Assembly (NCBI GenBank): GCA_963575745.1
Contig: CAUYUJ010017871.1
Span: 747,045 to 811,044 of the forward strand
Source of the DNA: Prorocentrum cordatum
Lineage: Eukaryota; Sar; Dinophyceae; Prorocentrales; Prorocentraceae
Direction: 5' to 3'
Length of the DNA: 64,000 bases
The notes beneath the pieces are model-generated. The model worked only from the letters and a program-made list of their open reading frames with translations. It did no database searches and was not told the DNA's origin. Shown one piece after another: positions 43,015 through 52,746 of this stretch (position 1 is its first letter; every line of letters starts with the position of its first letter). Both the position numbers and the translations under genes were made by a program.

Positions 43015-43126
43015 CCGCCTCCTCCGCCTCCTCCGCCTCCTCCTCCTCCTCCTCCTCGTCCTCCTCCTCCTCCTCCTCCTCCTCCTCCTCCTCCTCCTCC
43101 TCCCCCCCTCCCCTTCACAATAATAG

Positions 43127-43186
<60 letters not shown>

Positions 43187-43211
43187 CCACTATCACCACC
43201 ACCATCACCAC

Positions 43212-43243
<32 letters not shown>

Positions 43244-43245
43244 AT
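43015..43245. repeat. CTC then ATC microsatellites
   Basis: (CTC)n at 43018-43103, then (ATC)n at 43128-43187 and 43208-43242 with ACC interruptions. Confidence 0.95.
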
Positions 43246-43539
43246 TTGCTGATCCTTTCTGCGTCCCTCTTTATCACCCCATCCTCGTCATGTAGCTCCT
43301 CCCCGAACTTCTCCACCTTCTTTCTCCTCGTCCTCCCCCCTGACTCCCCTTCCTCCTGCCCTTCCCCCTCCTCCTCCTCTTCCTCCTCCTCCTCCTCCTG
43401 TCCTGTCCTGAACCCTCTTCCTCCTCCTCCTCCTCTTCTTCCTTATCGTCCTCCTCTTCCTCCTCATCCGACTCTCGGGCGCGCAAGCGAGGGGCCCCCG
43501 GAGCAACAGGGGCGCGACCCCGCACACCAGGAAGCACGA
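43246..43539. repeat. CTC/TCC-rich tract
   Basis: Interrupted CTC and TCC runs (43315-43475). No gene. Confidence 0.7.
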
Positions 43540-44160
43540 GGCTTCAGAATGTGGCTCTCGCTTCAGCGCCGAGGACACTCGCCCGCGGGGCTAGCTGACG
43601 GACACTCTCGAAACATTGCAAGAACTTCGTGGACTGAGGGCGATCCTTTTTCAAAATGTGGCTCTCGCATATTGAGGGCGGATCGTTTTCAGCATGTTGC
43701 TCTTGCCTCAGCGCTGCACACATTCGTCTTAAACAAGTGCAGAAGTTTTACGGGTTGAGGGCGGGTTGCTTTCAGAATGCGCAATTTTCTTGACACCGAG
43801 CACAGTCGTTTGAAACATGTGCAAGACTTTCCATGGTTCATGGCAAACGTACGAGTGAGGGCGTTCTCCAACAGTTCAGGATTGTCAGGGCGCATCGGTT
43901 ACGTTGACTCGCAGTGTTGAAGTCCCAGGAATGGTGTCCTGTCACGATTTGGGACCGTCAAATCGCAAGTCATGCTGGTTCGTGGCGTTAAGATTATGAA
44001 AATGGTGCCTTGGCACGTTTCAGGATCTTCCATCGGGGCACCTCCCCTAGTAGAACTGACTGCTCGTATGGGGCCTACGTAGAGAGGCTTCGGAAGGAGG
44101 GTTGATTCCAACTCGTTGATGAGTCTTGGGTTTACGCTGGCCCTCGTCCTGCTCCTCGCC
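43540..44160 (+). repeat. Composite dispersed repeat, body and tail
   Basis: Body units with AATGTGGCTCTCGC at 43550 and 43655, then the tail (GTGTTGAAGTCCCAGGAATG, TTTCAGGATCTTCCATC, GGGGCCTACGTAGAGAGG, CTTGGGTTTACGCTGGCCCT) colinear with copy 2. Confidence 0.82.
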
Positions 44161-44354
44161 CCACCCTCGGGCGCGCGAGCGAGAGGCCCCCAGAGCAACA
44201 AGGGCCCGACCCCACACTCGAAGAAGCACTAGGTTCTTACCGTCTACCCCCTCGTCCGCCTCTCGACCTCCAGCCGCCTTCTCAAGGGAGGCCCCGACGG
44301 ACCGCGGCCCGTGCCCATTGATTGTAGAGGGACAGACTCAGACATGTTCGCGTC
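44161..44354. other. Short unique spacer
   Basis: Unique DNA between the composite repeat and the CA-type array. No gene. Confidence 0.5.
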
Positions 44355-44642
44355 GTGCAAAACACACATACAAACATGCACACACATGCACACACACGCG
44401 CGCACGCACACGCACGCACGCACACGCACGCACGCATACGCACGCACACGCACACGCACACGCACACGCACGCACACGCACACGCACGCACGCACACGCA
44501 CGCACACGCACACGCACACGCACACGCACACGGCACACGGCACACGGCACACGCACACGGCACACGCACACGCACACGCACACGCACACGCACACGCACA
44601 CGCACACAGACACAGACACAGACACCGACATACACACACAGA

Positions 44643-44676
<34 letters not shown>

Positions 44677-44697
44677 CACACACACACACACACACAC
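44355..44697. repeat. CACACG/CA array
   Basis: Alternating purine-pyrimidine over about 340 bp, with CACGCA, CACACG, CACACGG, CACAGA and CACAGG variants ending in pure (CA)n. Strong Z-DNA potential. His/Thr frames are artefacts. Confidence 0.95.
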
Positions 44698-45204
44698 TGC
44701 GGGAGGCGTTTAGCAATTTTCGGCCTCCTGGGGCCTTCGCTGGGCTTCTGGGCCGTGAAGAAAGGACCCGGGGCGAACAGAGGCCCTGGAGAACGGGTCG
44801 TGGCCTCTGGGAACCCGGCGTTGAACACATCAAGACGTCGTAACTCCAGGGAGGGTGAGGAGGTGAGGACGGGGGAGGAGGGGCGTGCCTCGCGGTGATC
44901 CCCGCGCCCCCGACGACTGCCCGCGGCACCGAAGGCCACGCGTCCCATGCAGCCAAGCCTGGCACCTGGACGGCGCACTGGCGACTAGTGGTACACGCGC
45001 CGGCAGGCAGCCTCCGCACCCGCGTCGGGGCAGGGGCGCCCCGGGCGTTGCGCACGCAGCGAATTCGGCCAGCCTTTCCGACCTCGGCTGGCCGACGAGG
45101 GCTTCCCACGGGCGCCCCCGGGCGGAGCTCCCCGAGGCGCGGACGAGGGGGGGCGGGAAGGGGGAGGCGGAGAGGAAGCGGGGGGGAGAAGGCAGGACGA
45201 GGGA
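44698..45204. other. GC-rich spacer, no clear gene
   Basis: Downstream (minus sense) of the LINE fragment at 45430. It could hold its eroded 3' part, but I find no RT motif C or RNase H here. Confidence 0.4.
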
Positions 45205-45385
45205 GGATGAGGGAGGAGAGAGGAAGACGAGGAGGAGGAGGAGGAGGAGGAAAAGGAGGAGGAGGAGGACGAGGAAGATGAGGAGGAGGAGGATGAGGGG
45301 GAGGAGGAGGAGGAGGAGGAGGAGGAGGAGGAGGAGGAGGAGGAGGAGGAGGAGGAGGAGAAACAACAGCAGGAGGAGGTGGAGG
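45205..45385. repeat. GGA microsatellite
   Basis: (GGA)n with GAT and AAA interruptions. It truncates the minus-strand RT fragment. Confidence 0.92.
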
Positions 45386-45429
45386 ATGGAGAGAAAGGAG
45401 GATGTCGAGGGCGAAAGGGCACTCCTGCG

Positions 45430-46061
45430 GAGATGGCGAGGGCGATGAGGATGGGAGAAACGATAACGGGGAGGAAGGAGGAGCCTGATAGCGAGCACCC
45501 CTGCGCGACGGCGCCCGTCGCCCAGAACATCGGCTCGTGGAGGTGCTCGACTCGGCTGAAGACCAGCTCATCCTAGTAGAGCGACGTGACGGCGTTGATG
45601 AAGCCGTCGGGGATGAGAAAGCGTCACGGCACTTTCTACAGCCAACGCCTCTCAAGCGATGGTAAGGCCGCCCTTGTGTCAAAGATACTGGAGCAAGGGC
45701 CCTCGGCAATGACAGAGTCCCAGATCGATGCCGTCCCAGCTCTCGCATCCAGTCCCACAGTATGTCTGAGGAGCTGTCTCTGCGGTGTGAAGCCTTTCTG
45801 GATCTGGTGCACCTCCTGCTGCGCGACCTTCTTGACCTTGTCGGTGATGGTTCCCGCCGGATGTTTACTGTCGCTTTTCTTCGGCAGGCGGCACCTCAGG
45901 GAGCGCGGGTGCCGTAGGATCTCGATGCAATCCTCTGGCTCGTCTCCTTTTGGCAACATCGCCGTGCTACCGCCGTTGAGGCCAGGGGACACAGGACGTC
46001 CGGCAAAGATGTGCAGCAGAAAGTCGCAAAGGCATTCCAGGAGTTTGTCGTGCGCGGCCAA
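45430..46061 (-). pseudogene. Reverse-transcriptase fragment of a second LINE family
   Basis: From about 46061 to 45639 the minus strand reads, in one frame, LLECLCDFLLHIFAGRPVS, STAMLPKGDEPED, KVKKVAQQEVHQIQKGFTP and SIFDTRAALPSLERRWL. These are the pre-palm fingers (the PKG and QKGF blocks) and motif A, whose Asp is retained (FD). After a frame change the next block is PDGFINAVTSLY, an in-frame TAG, then MFWATGAVAQGCSLSGSSF, which is motif B (QGCxLS). A GGA microsatellite then replaces the sequence near 45400, so motif C is missing. The block order is that of a non-LTR retrotransposon RT and differs from the LINE at 52.6-60 kb. No endonuclease is recognisable upstream to 46500. Confidence 0.72.
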
Positions 46062-46729
46062 GGCAGAGCAGGCGCACAGACCTGGCCAGAGGCGGTGGCC
46101 CTCCCGCCACGCGGCGGGGCAAGGGTGTGGTCGGGGAGGTCGGCCAGCGGTGCAGTCACGGCTCAGAAGCGTGTGCTGCCCTGCCCCCCCTTGGGCCGAG
46201 GGGGGCCGTGGGGGCGGGCCAGGCTGCCCAACGCGTGGAAACGAGCGCCGTGTGCCCCGCACGGTGACGTGGGGCAACCTGTGCCCCCTGGTGCAGGAAG
46301 AGCCAGGGATGCACGGGGGCCACCCACCTTTGGTGGGCTGGTGTGAAGTTGTTCTCATCGCACTCAAGGACCACATCGCAGAAATCATTCCGAGCACCCA
46401 GAAAAGCATCGAAACAGTGCCGAACGAGTATGTCGTCCCCCAGGGCTCGACACTTGAAAACCTTCAAGCCTCGGTATCTTCTTCATGCTCGAGACTTCGG
46501 CTGGAACATCAGAAGGCTGGTGCTGCCCGCTGTGCAGCCCTGGGGCGGCCAGCGCCTTCTCTGTCCTTTGCCCCCCCCCCCCCTTCCTGGGGCCCGCTCG
46601 GCGCGGCGGCTCTCCGAACTATCCAAGGGATCGCGGGCGGGGGGCGGGCGGCGTGTGGCTCTCCCCGAATGTGGGTGTGGAAGGTCCGGTTTCCCACCTC
46701 ATGCTGTGTCGAGGAGGCGGGAAGAGTAG
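46062..46729. other. Probable upstream LINE sequence, unrecognisable
   Basis: GC-rich DNA upstream (minus sense) of the RT fragment. Open frames exist on both strands but none shows an endonuclease motif. Confidence 0.4.
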
Positions 46730-47136
46730 GAGGGCAAGGAGGAAGGAGGCAGGGAGGAAGAAAGAGGAGGAGGAGGAGGAGGAGGAGGAGGAGGAGGAGG
46801 AGGAGAGGTGGAGGAGAAGGAGGAGGAGGAAGAGGAGGTGAAGGAGGGAGGACGGAGGATGAGGAGGGGGAAGGAGGAGGAGGAGGAGGAGAAGGAGGAG
46901 GGGAGGAGAGGGAGGAGGGAGGATGTTGATGATGAGGAGGATGAGGAGAAGGAGGAGGAGGACGGGAGAAGGAGGAGGGGGAAGGAGGAGAAGGAGAAGG
47001 AAGAGGAGGAGAAGGAGGAGGATGAGGAGGTGGGATGAGGAGAGGATGAAAATGAGGAGGGGGAGCAGGATGAGTATGATGAGGAAGAGGAGGAGAAGGA
47101 GGATAAGGAGGGGAAAGATGAAGAGGGAGGAGGAGA

Positions 47137-47234
<98 letters not shown>

Positions 47235-47644
47235 AAGGAGGAGGGACAAGGAAGAAGGAGGAGAAGGAGGGGTGAGAAGAAGGAGAAAGAGGAGAAAGGA
47301 GGCGGGGAGGAAGAACTCGGAGGGAAGGAGGAGGAGGGAGGACGGGAGGAGAGTAGAAGGGGGAGGAGGAGGAGGAGGATGAGGAGGAGGAGGAGGAGGA
47401 GGAGGGGGAGGCGGAGGAGGAGGAGGAGGGGTGAGGAGGAGGAGGAGGCGGAGGAGGAGAAGGAGGAGGAAGAGGAGGACGAGGAGGACGGGGATGATGA
47501 TGATGCTGATGATGATACTGATGAAGATGAAGATGACGATGAAAATGATGATGCAGATGACGATGACGATGACGATGACGATGCTGATGATGATGATGAT
47601 GATGATACTGATGATGCTGATGATGCTGATGTTGATGCTGATGT

Positions 47645-47683
<39 letters not shown>

Positions 47684-47872
47684 CGATATGGTGATGCTGA
47701 TGATGATGATAATGATGATGATGCTGATGATGTTGATGTTGATGATGATGCTGATGCTGATGCTGATGATGATGAGGAGGAGGAGGAGGAAGAGGAGGAG
47801 GAGGAGGAGATGGAGGGGGAGAAGGAGCAGGAGGAGGAAGAGGAGGATGAGGAGGAGGAGGAGGAGAGGAGG
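46730..47872. repeat. GGA array with embedded GAT arrays
   Basis: Interrupted (GGA)n over 1.1 kb, pure (GAT)n at 47139-47234, and degenerate GATGCTGAT/GACGAT at 47490-47775. It runs into the assembly gap. Confidence 0.95.
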
Positions 47873-47972
47873 NNNNNNNNNNNNNNNNNNNNNNNNNNNN
47901 NNNNNNNNNNNNNNNNNNNNNNNNNNNNNNNNNNNNNNNNNNNNNNNNNNNNNNNNNNNNNNNNNNNNNNNN
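47873..47972. other. Assembly gap (100 N)
   Basis: Exactly 100 N between the GGA array and a 73-bp tandem repeat; the true length is unknown. Confidence 0.98.
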
Positions 47973-48119
47973 ACTCCGGGCATTCAAAATCATGCCCAGG
48001 AATGGAGTTCTGGGAACTCGAAGAACACGAAGTGGCCTACAGTTGGCTCCGGGCATTCAAAATCATGCCCAGGAATGGAGTTCTGGGAACTCGAAGACCA
48101 CGAAGTGCGTCACTGTTAG
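47973..48119 (+). repeat. 73-bp tandem repeat, two copies beside the gap
   Basis: CTCCGGGCATTCAAAATCAT begins at 47974 and 48047. The second copy ends at GAAGTGCGTCAC. More copies may be hidden in the gap. Confidence 0.9.
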
Positions 48120-48769
48120 CTAAAAAAGGCGTCTCCGGTTTTCCCCAGCACCCGTCTGGCATCTGCCCAGACCCCCCTGGGGAGTCATGATGCTCTCTTT
48201 CGACCCTACTAGAAACCTATCAGTCTTCGCTGTTAGGTAAAAGGGAACTTTAGGAGGGGACCGGTTCAGGGGGGGTGCACCGAGCTTGCATCGGCGATAC
48301 ATCGCATATACAGATCGGCGATAGGCCCCCGATAGAGAATCTGCTCGGTCCTGGGTAGGGTGGGCGGCTATCGGGCCCCTATCGGCGATGAGTGGGCCAT
48401 TGGGGGTCGATGCGTTCCTTCCTGGGCCTATCCCCCTGAAGTTGTCCCCTGGACGGCAGACACATGCGATCCGAAATCTCGCTGTAAGCAATCTTGGCGC
48501 ACAATGCCTCGACGATCTTTGAGGGCCACGAGGAGCCTCAAAGCTTCTGTGCGTCCCTGGGGCCACCAGGGGATCAGGAAAGTCCGCGGGGCGCTTGCTG
48601 GAAGGCCAACTTCTCCTTGCACGAGCCTGCGGGAACGGCTCACCCGGTGACGTCCCCAAGCGCCCAGCGACAGCGTGATTCCTCTTCGGGTCGCCACCAG
48701 AACGGTTCCAAGAGGGTACCCACACGGGAGCCCGAACGAACGTTTCCAGCCCTCGGCCCCGAGGAGCTT
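48120..48769. other. Spacer with GATCGGCGAT hairpin
   Basis: 48315-48390 pairs TCGGCGATAGGCC with GGCCCCTATCGGCG, a small hairpin related in motif to element E. No gene. Confidence 0.5.
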
Positions 48770-48905
48770 CCCGGAGGCCCCAAGAGGCCACCACACCCGG
48801 AGGCCCCCACGAGGCCTCCACGAGGCCCCCACGAGGCCCAACGAGGCCCCCAAGAGGCTCCCAGGAAGCTCGAAGGGACCCCCGAGAGGCTCGGCCGCCC
48901 CCGCG
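48770..48905 (+). repeat. CCAAGAGGCCC-type degenerate repeat
   Basis: GAGGCCCCCACGAGGCCTCC-like iterations and CCAAGAGGCTCCC. Same class as 23165-24130. Confidence 0.75.
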
Positions 48906-49304
48906 GCAGTCCGAGGTCTTGTGCTCGTTGCGCCGCGTGGGCCCCCAGCGCGGTATCTGGGCCCCGCTCTCCGGCGCCGGCCCTCCGCTCCGACCGGGCG
49001 TTCCATGAGGGCGGGGGGGGGGGGGCGGCAGGCAGCGTGCGGCGAAGCAACGCGCACCTCTCTCGCGCACCTTTCGGGCCCGCGGTCGGAGTTTGGGGGC
49101 CTCTGGGCGGGCCCCTTCAGGGAGGAGCCCCCTGCAATCCTCGATACCCCCGTGGCCCTTGCCGCCCGACCCGACCCACATTGATTGTGAAACTATGGTC
49201 TCCGGGGGTCCGGTGAGGCCCCCCCGCCGACACGGAATGCAAACTCTCCCGTCGCATCTTCTATAGGAGAAGAAGAAGTGGCATAAGGCATAAAACTGAA
49301 CTTT
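48906..49304. other. GC-rich spacer, no gene
   Basis: No supported gene. Confidence 0.45.
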
Positions 49305-49437
49305 TGGCGCTCCGCGCGGATTTCCTGGATCTGCGCTGGGCCCCCCCTCCCTGACGCGCGGAGCGCGCCAGGGGCGGCGCCGGAGGCGCCGCCGGGGGGG
49401 GCCCAGCGCGGATCCAAGACATCCGCGGTGAGCGCCA
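49305..49437. mobile_element. Inverted-repeat element D, best copy
   Basis: Left TGGCGCTCCGCGCGGATTTC, CTGGATCTGCGCTGGGCCCC; right GCCCAGCGCGGATCCAAGAC, ATCCGCGGTGAGCGCCA. Core: palindromic GCGCGGAGCGCGCC and GGCGCCGGAGGCGCC. About 133 bp, non-coding. Confidence 0.85.
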
Positions 49438-49517
49438 GAAGCTTATGTTTACGCTGGTGTTTGTTCTGCGAAGAATGCAACAATCTCCCGTCGCCTCTTC
49501 TCCACGACGCGAGGAGT

Positions 49518-49620
49518 CTGGTCCTCCTCCTCCTCCTCCTCCTGCTCCTCCTCCTCCTCCTCCACCCTCCTCCTCCTCCTCCTCCTCCTCCTCCTCCTCC
49601 TCCTCCTCCTCCTCCTCCTG
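49518..49620 (+). repeat. CTC microsatellite
   Basis: About 33 triplets. Confidence 0.95.
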
Positions 49621-49884
49621 GGCCTGGGCCGTCGTGGTCTGGCGGCGCCCCCGCCTCCAAAGGTCCTCTCAGAGGGGCCCGGCAGGAGTCCCCCGCAGAG
49701 GTCCCGCTCGGAGGCTTGTGCCAGCAGGGCCTCCGCGAGGCCCCCGCGAGGCACCAGCGGACGTAGAGAGGCCTCGGGCGGCCAGGAAGTCTCCATGAAC
49801 GTTGCCGTTCGCTCGTCAAACCTTGCAAGCATCGAATTCTGATGGAGGATCCGGCCGAGAGACCAGACTACACGAACAAGGACT
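49621..49884. other. Spacer
   Basis: GC-rich unique DNA between the CTC run and element D-related ends. No supported gene. Confidence 0.45.
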
Positions 49885-50142
49885 CTTCGGAGGTCCGCGC
49901 AGACTTCATGGGGCGTCCACCGCCGCCTCAGGAAAGAGGGATGCTTTGCTCCCTTAGCTGTTCGCGGTAACGCTCGTTCAACGGGGGCGCCTCAACAATC
50001 TGGGAATTGCTGGGGGCACAACATTCCCAGACGGCGCCAGCACAAATCGTGCCGTAACCGTCTCCCTCTCCCCCCCTTCGGCCTACGCCCGTCATCGCCA
50101 CAGGATAGGGTAGTTGGCTCAAATCCGCGCGGACCTCCGAAG
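49885..50142. mobile_element. Longer element with element D-type ends
   Basis: Left CTTCGGAGGTCCGCGCAGAC and right, reverse-complemented, CTTCGGAGGTCCGCGCGGAT enclose about 258 bp of unrelated DNA. It may be a non-deleted relative of element D. Confidence 0.55.
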
Positions 50143-50616
50143 TGGAGGGGCAGAAAACTGTGACCATGACCAGAACTGAACGCGGACACGTGGATGGCCG
50201 TCGGTTCGTGGATCATTTTGGTCCCCATCTATCTTGGTCACCGCCGACTCGTGGAACAAAACCACGCGCATCGGCGACGGCATGCGTGTACCATGACTAA
50301 GGTCGGTGTCGACAAGGTCCCGCGACATCTTGGTCATGGCCATCGTCTTACTAGGAGAGAAAAAACGCTATAAACATAAACTAGTGGCGCTCTTCGAGAG
50401 ATCCCGCGACGTCTGGGTCATGGCCATCGCATTCCTGCCCTCGACGAGAGTCCACGCTGCATGCGGCTGCCTTGCTGAGCGAGGTAGCGCGGGGGCCGTG
50501 CGTTGCCCGCCTGGAGCCCCCAAGCGAGGCAGGGAGGCGCTGGCGGCCGCGCTTGTCGCGAGCGGGCAGGCAGAGCTCAGTTAAGTCTGTGGCTTGACGG
50601 CGGGGCGCCGGAGACA
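50143..50616. other. Spacer, no gene
   Basis: Two near-repeats of CCCGCGACATCTTGGTCATG and CCCGCGACGTCTGGGTCATG (50318 and 50403). No supported gene. Confidence 0.45.
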
Positions 50617-50624
50617 CCGCCTCC

Positions 50625-50659
<35 letters not shown>

Positions 50660-50676
50660 CTCCTCCTCCTCCTCCT
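50617..50676 (+). repeat. CTC microsatellite
   Basis: Interrupted (CTC)n. Confidence 0.9.
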
Positions 50677-51179
50677 GCTCGTAATCCCTCCTCCTCCCCT
50701 CTCAGCGAGTCGCGGCGGCAGACCCAGCGACACGCCATGTCCTGCGAGCTGATAGCGCGCAGCCTGCTCCGCGGAGCGGGGAGCTCGGAAAGACTCGGGA
50801 GGCTGACGCTTGGAACTGGAGACGTGAATAGCGGGTCGCGAAGCGCGGTGGGCCAGCCAACATTCCGTCTGTACTCCTGCCTCCTTATTGCCCCCTCGTC
50901 CCCATCATCGTCACCATCTTGACAGCTATCACCGCCGCATCGTCATCATCTTCGCCACCAGATTCGTCATCATCAGCATCGTCGTCGTCATCTTCATTTC
51001 AATCATTACCATCATCCTGTCCATACCAATTCTAGACGCTGGGATGGGAAACTTGTGTGAATTACCATCATCCATCAATCATCCATCAATCCATCAACTT
51101 GTGGGAACCATTTCCTTTCAATCATTACGATCATCCAAGTGAACTTATATATACATGTATGGGAACAGGTATGGATGTA
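50677..51179. other. Spacer with ATC-type repeats
   Basis: 50890-51130 contains loose CATCATC and ATCAATCATCC repeats. No gene. Confidence 0.5.
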
Positions 51180-51373
51180 TGCATACATATGTGCATATCT
51201 GCATGTCTCTATGTGTGTGTATGTGTGTATGTGTATGTGTATGTGTAGGTGTAGGTGTATGTGTATGTGTATGCGTATGCATGTATGTATGTGTGTATGT
51301 GTGTATGTGTGTATGTATGTATGTATGTATGTATGTATGTATGTATGTATGTATGTATGTATGTATGTGTGTG

Positions 51374-51407
<34 letters not shown>

Positions 51408-51800
51408 TGTATGTATGTATGTATGTATGTATGTATGTATGTATGTATGTATGTATGTATGTATGTATGTGTGTATGTGTGTATGTACATTTGTACGTAC
51501 GTACGTACGTACGTACGTATGTATGCATGTATGTATGTATGTATGTATGTATGTATGTATGTATGTAGGTAGGTAGGTAGGTAGGTATGTATGTATGTAT
51601 GTGTGTATGTAAGTGTGTCTGTATAGCTGTAGATAGGTACATATGCATATACATATGTGTGTACAACTGTATGTATGTATGCCTGCATGCATATATGTGT
51701 GTATGCATGTATGCTTGTGTGTATGTATGTATGTATGTGTGTATGCATGTATATAGGTATGTATGGATGTATGCGTGTATGTATGTGAGTATGTACACAT
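51180..51800. repeat. GTAT tetranucleotide array, about 620 bp
   Basis: (GTAT)n with GTGT, GTAC (51493-51515) and GTAG (51565-51585) variants. Cys-Met-Tyr-Val frames are artefacts. Confidence 0.95.
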
Positions 51801-51839
51801 GTATGTGTGTCGCTCTCGCCGTGTCGATCTTCAGGGTGT

Positions 51840-52185
51840 CTAAGATAAATCGAGAAGCCCTCAAGATCGCCCCAAGACGGCAGACAAAGACCTCCAAGAA
51901 GGCCCGAATCCGGCCCAAGAGGGCCCCAGGATGGTCGAGAGGCCCCCGAACACCGCCCAAGAGACCCACGTGAGGGCCCTGGGAGGAGCCCAAGAAGGCC
52001 CTCCCCCGCAAGATGGCTCCACGCCCTCCCAACATGTCACCAACAACGACCCACAGAGGCTCCAAAACGATACGACATAGACCCTACTGAACGCGGTTCT
52101 GGGCGTCCCAGATGGGCGCCCCGCGCCAAGACACTTCCAACACAGCGCCTCCCAGCAAAGATGCATGCAGGTCTCCCAAGGGGTC
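51840..52185 (+). repeat. CCAAGAGGCCC-type degenerate repeat
   Basis: CGCCCCAAGACGGC, CCAAGAAGGCCC, CCAAGAGGGCCCC, CCCAAGAGACCC. No gene. Confidence 0.7.
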
Positions 52186-52509
52186 GGCGGCGCGGTGTAA
52201 GAGAATGATTAATCCTCGTCATCGTCATCATTGCCATCATCATAACACATTCTCGTTGCCGTCATGAATACCATATTCATCCCTCATCCCTCTTTCTTCC
52301 ATGGTCTTCTCTACTCCCTCTATAGTCCCACCATGCTCTCTCGCTCCTCCTCCGTCGTCCCTCTTCCCATGTACTTTCTATTACTCCTAACCCCCTGCTC
52401 ACCCTACCCCTTTTCCTCCTCCTCATGTCCCTTGTACTTTCCTCCTCCCCCTCCCTCCCTCCCTCCCGCCTCTGGCCTTCTCCCTCTTCCCTACTCCGCC
52501 ACCTGCTCC
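52186..52509. other. Pyrimidine-rich spacer
   Basis: Mostly C/T-rich with no gene; grades into the CTC run before the LINE. Confidence 0.5.
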
Positions 52510-52620
52510 TTCCTCCCCTCCCTCCTCCTCCTCCTCCTCCTCCTCCTCCTCCTCCTCCTCCGCCTCCTCCTCCTCCTCCTCGCCTCCTCCTCCTCCTCCT
52601 CCTCCTCCTCCTCCTCCCTC
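52510..52620 (+). repeat. CTC microsatellite bordering the LINE 5' end
   Basis: (CTC)n with three CGC interruptions, ending CCTCCCTC directly against the spliced-leader sequence. A similar tract lies at the LINE 3' side (60008-60200). Confidence 0.95.
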
Positions 52621-52642
52621 TCCGTAGCCATTTTGGCTCAAG
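52621..52642 (+). other. Genomic spliced-leader sequence (22 nt)
   Basis: All 22 positions match the dinoflagellate trans-spliced leader consensus (D, then CCGTAGCC, ATTTTGGC, TCAAG). D is T here. No splice-donor GT follows, so this is a reverse-transcribed leader and not an SL RNA gene. It marks the 5' end of the retrotransposed transcript and identifies the host as a dinoflagellate. Confidence 0.95.
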
Positions 52643-52746
52643 ATGCCTGGTTCCCGCGGGGTTTGCACGGATACCGCTAGTCCGCGGCAGGCAAGAGTCT
52701 CTCTGCTCTGGCAGTCGGGCGCCTTTCCTCCAGTTTCTCGCGCGCG

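Noticed and set aside
44244-45748. His/Thr or Val/Cys-rich long frames
   Set aside because: Shadow of the CACACG array joined to GC-rich and GGA repeat DNA.
45586-46929. Plus-strand 447-codon frame
   Set aside because: It is antisense to the RT fragment with conserved RT blocks and then runs into GGA repeat; no motif on the plus strand.
46509-48119. Open frames running through the second N gap, rich in Asp, Glu, Ile, His and Pro
   Set aside because: Products of GAG and GAT microsatellites; the gap itself was translated as unknown residues.
51075-52065. Cys-Met-Tyr-Val and His-Thr-Tyr-Ile repeat proteins
   Set aside because: Translation of the GTAT tetranucleotide array; no independent coding signal.
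52621-52642. SL RNA gene
   Set aside because: The leader matches the exon, but no splice-donor GT, Sm-like site or further SL RNA sequence follows; an ATG-containing mRNA-like sequence follows at once.
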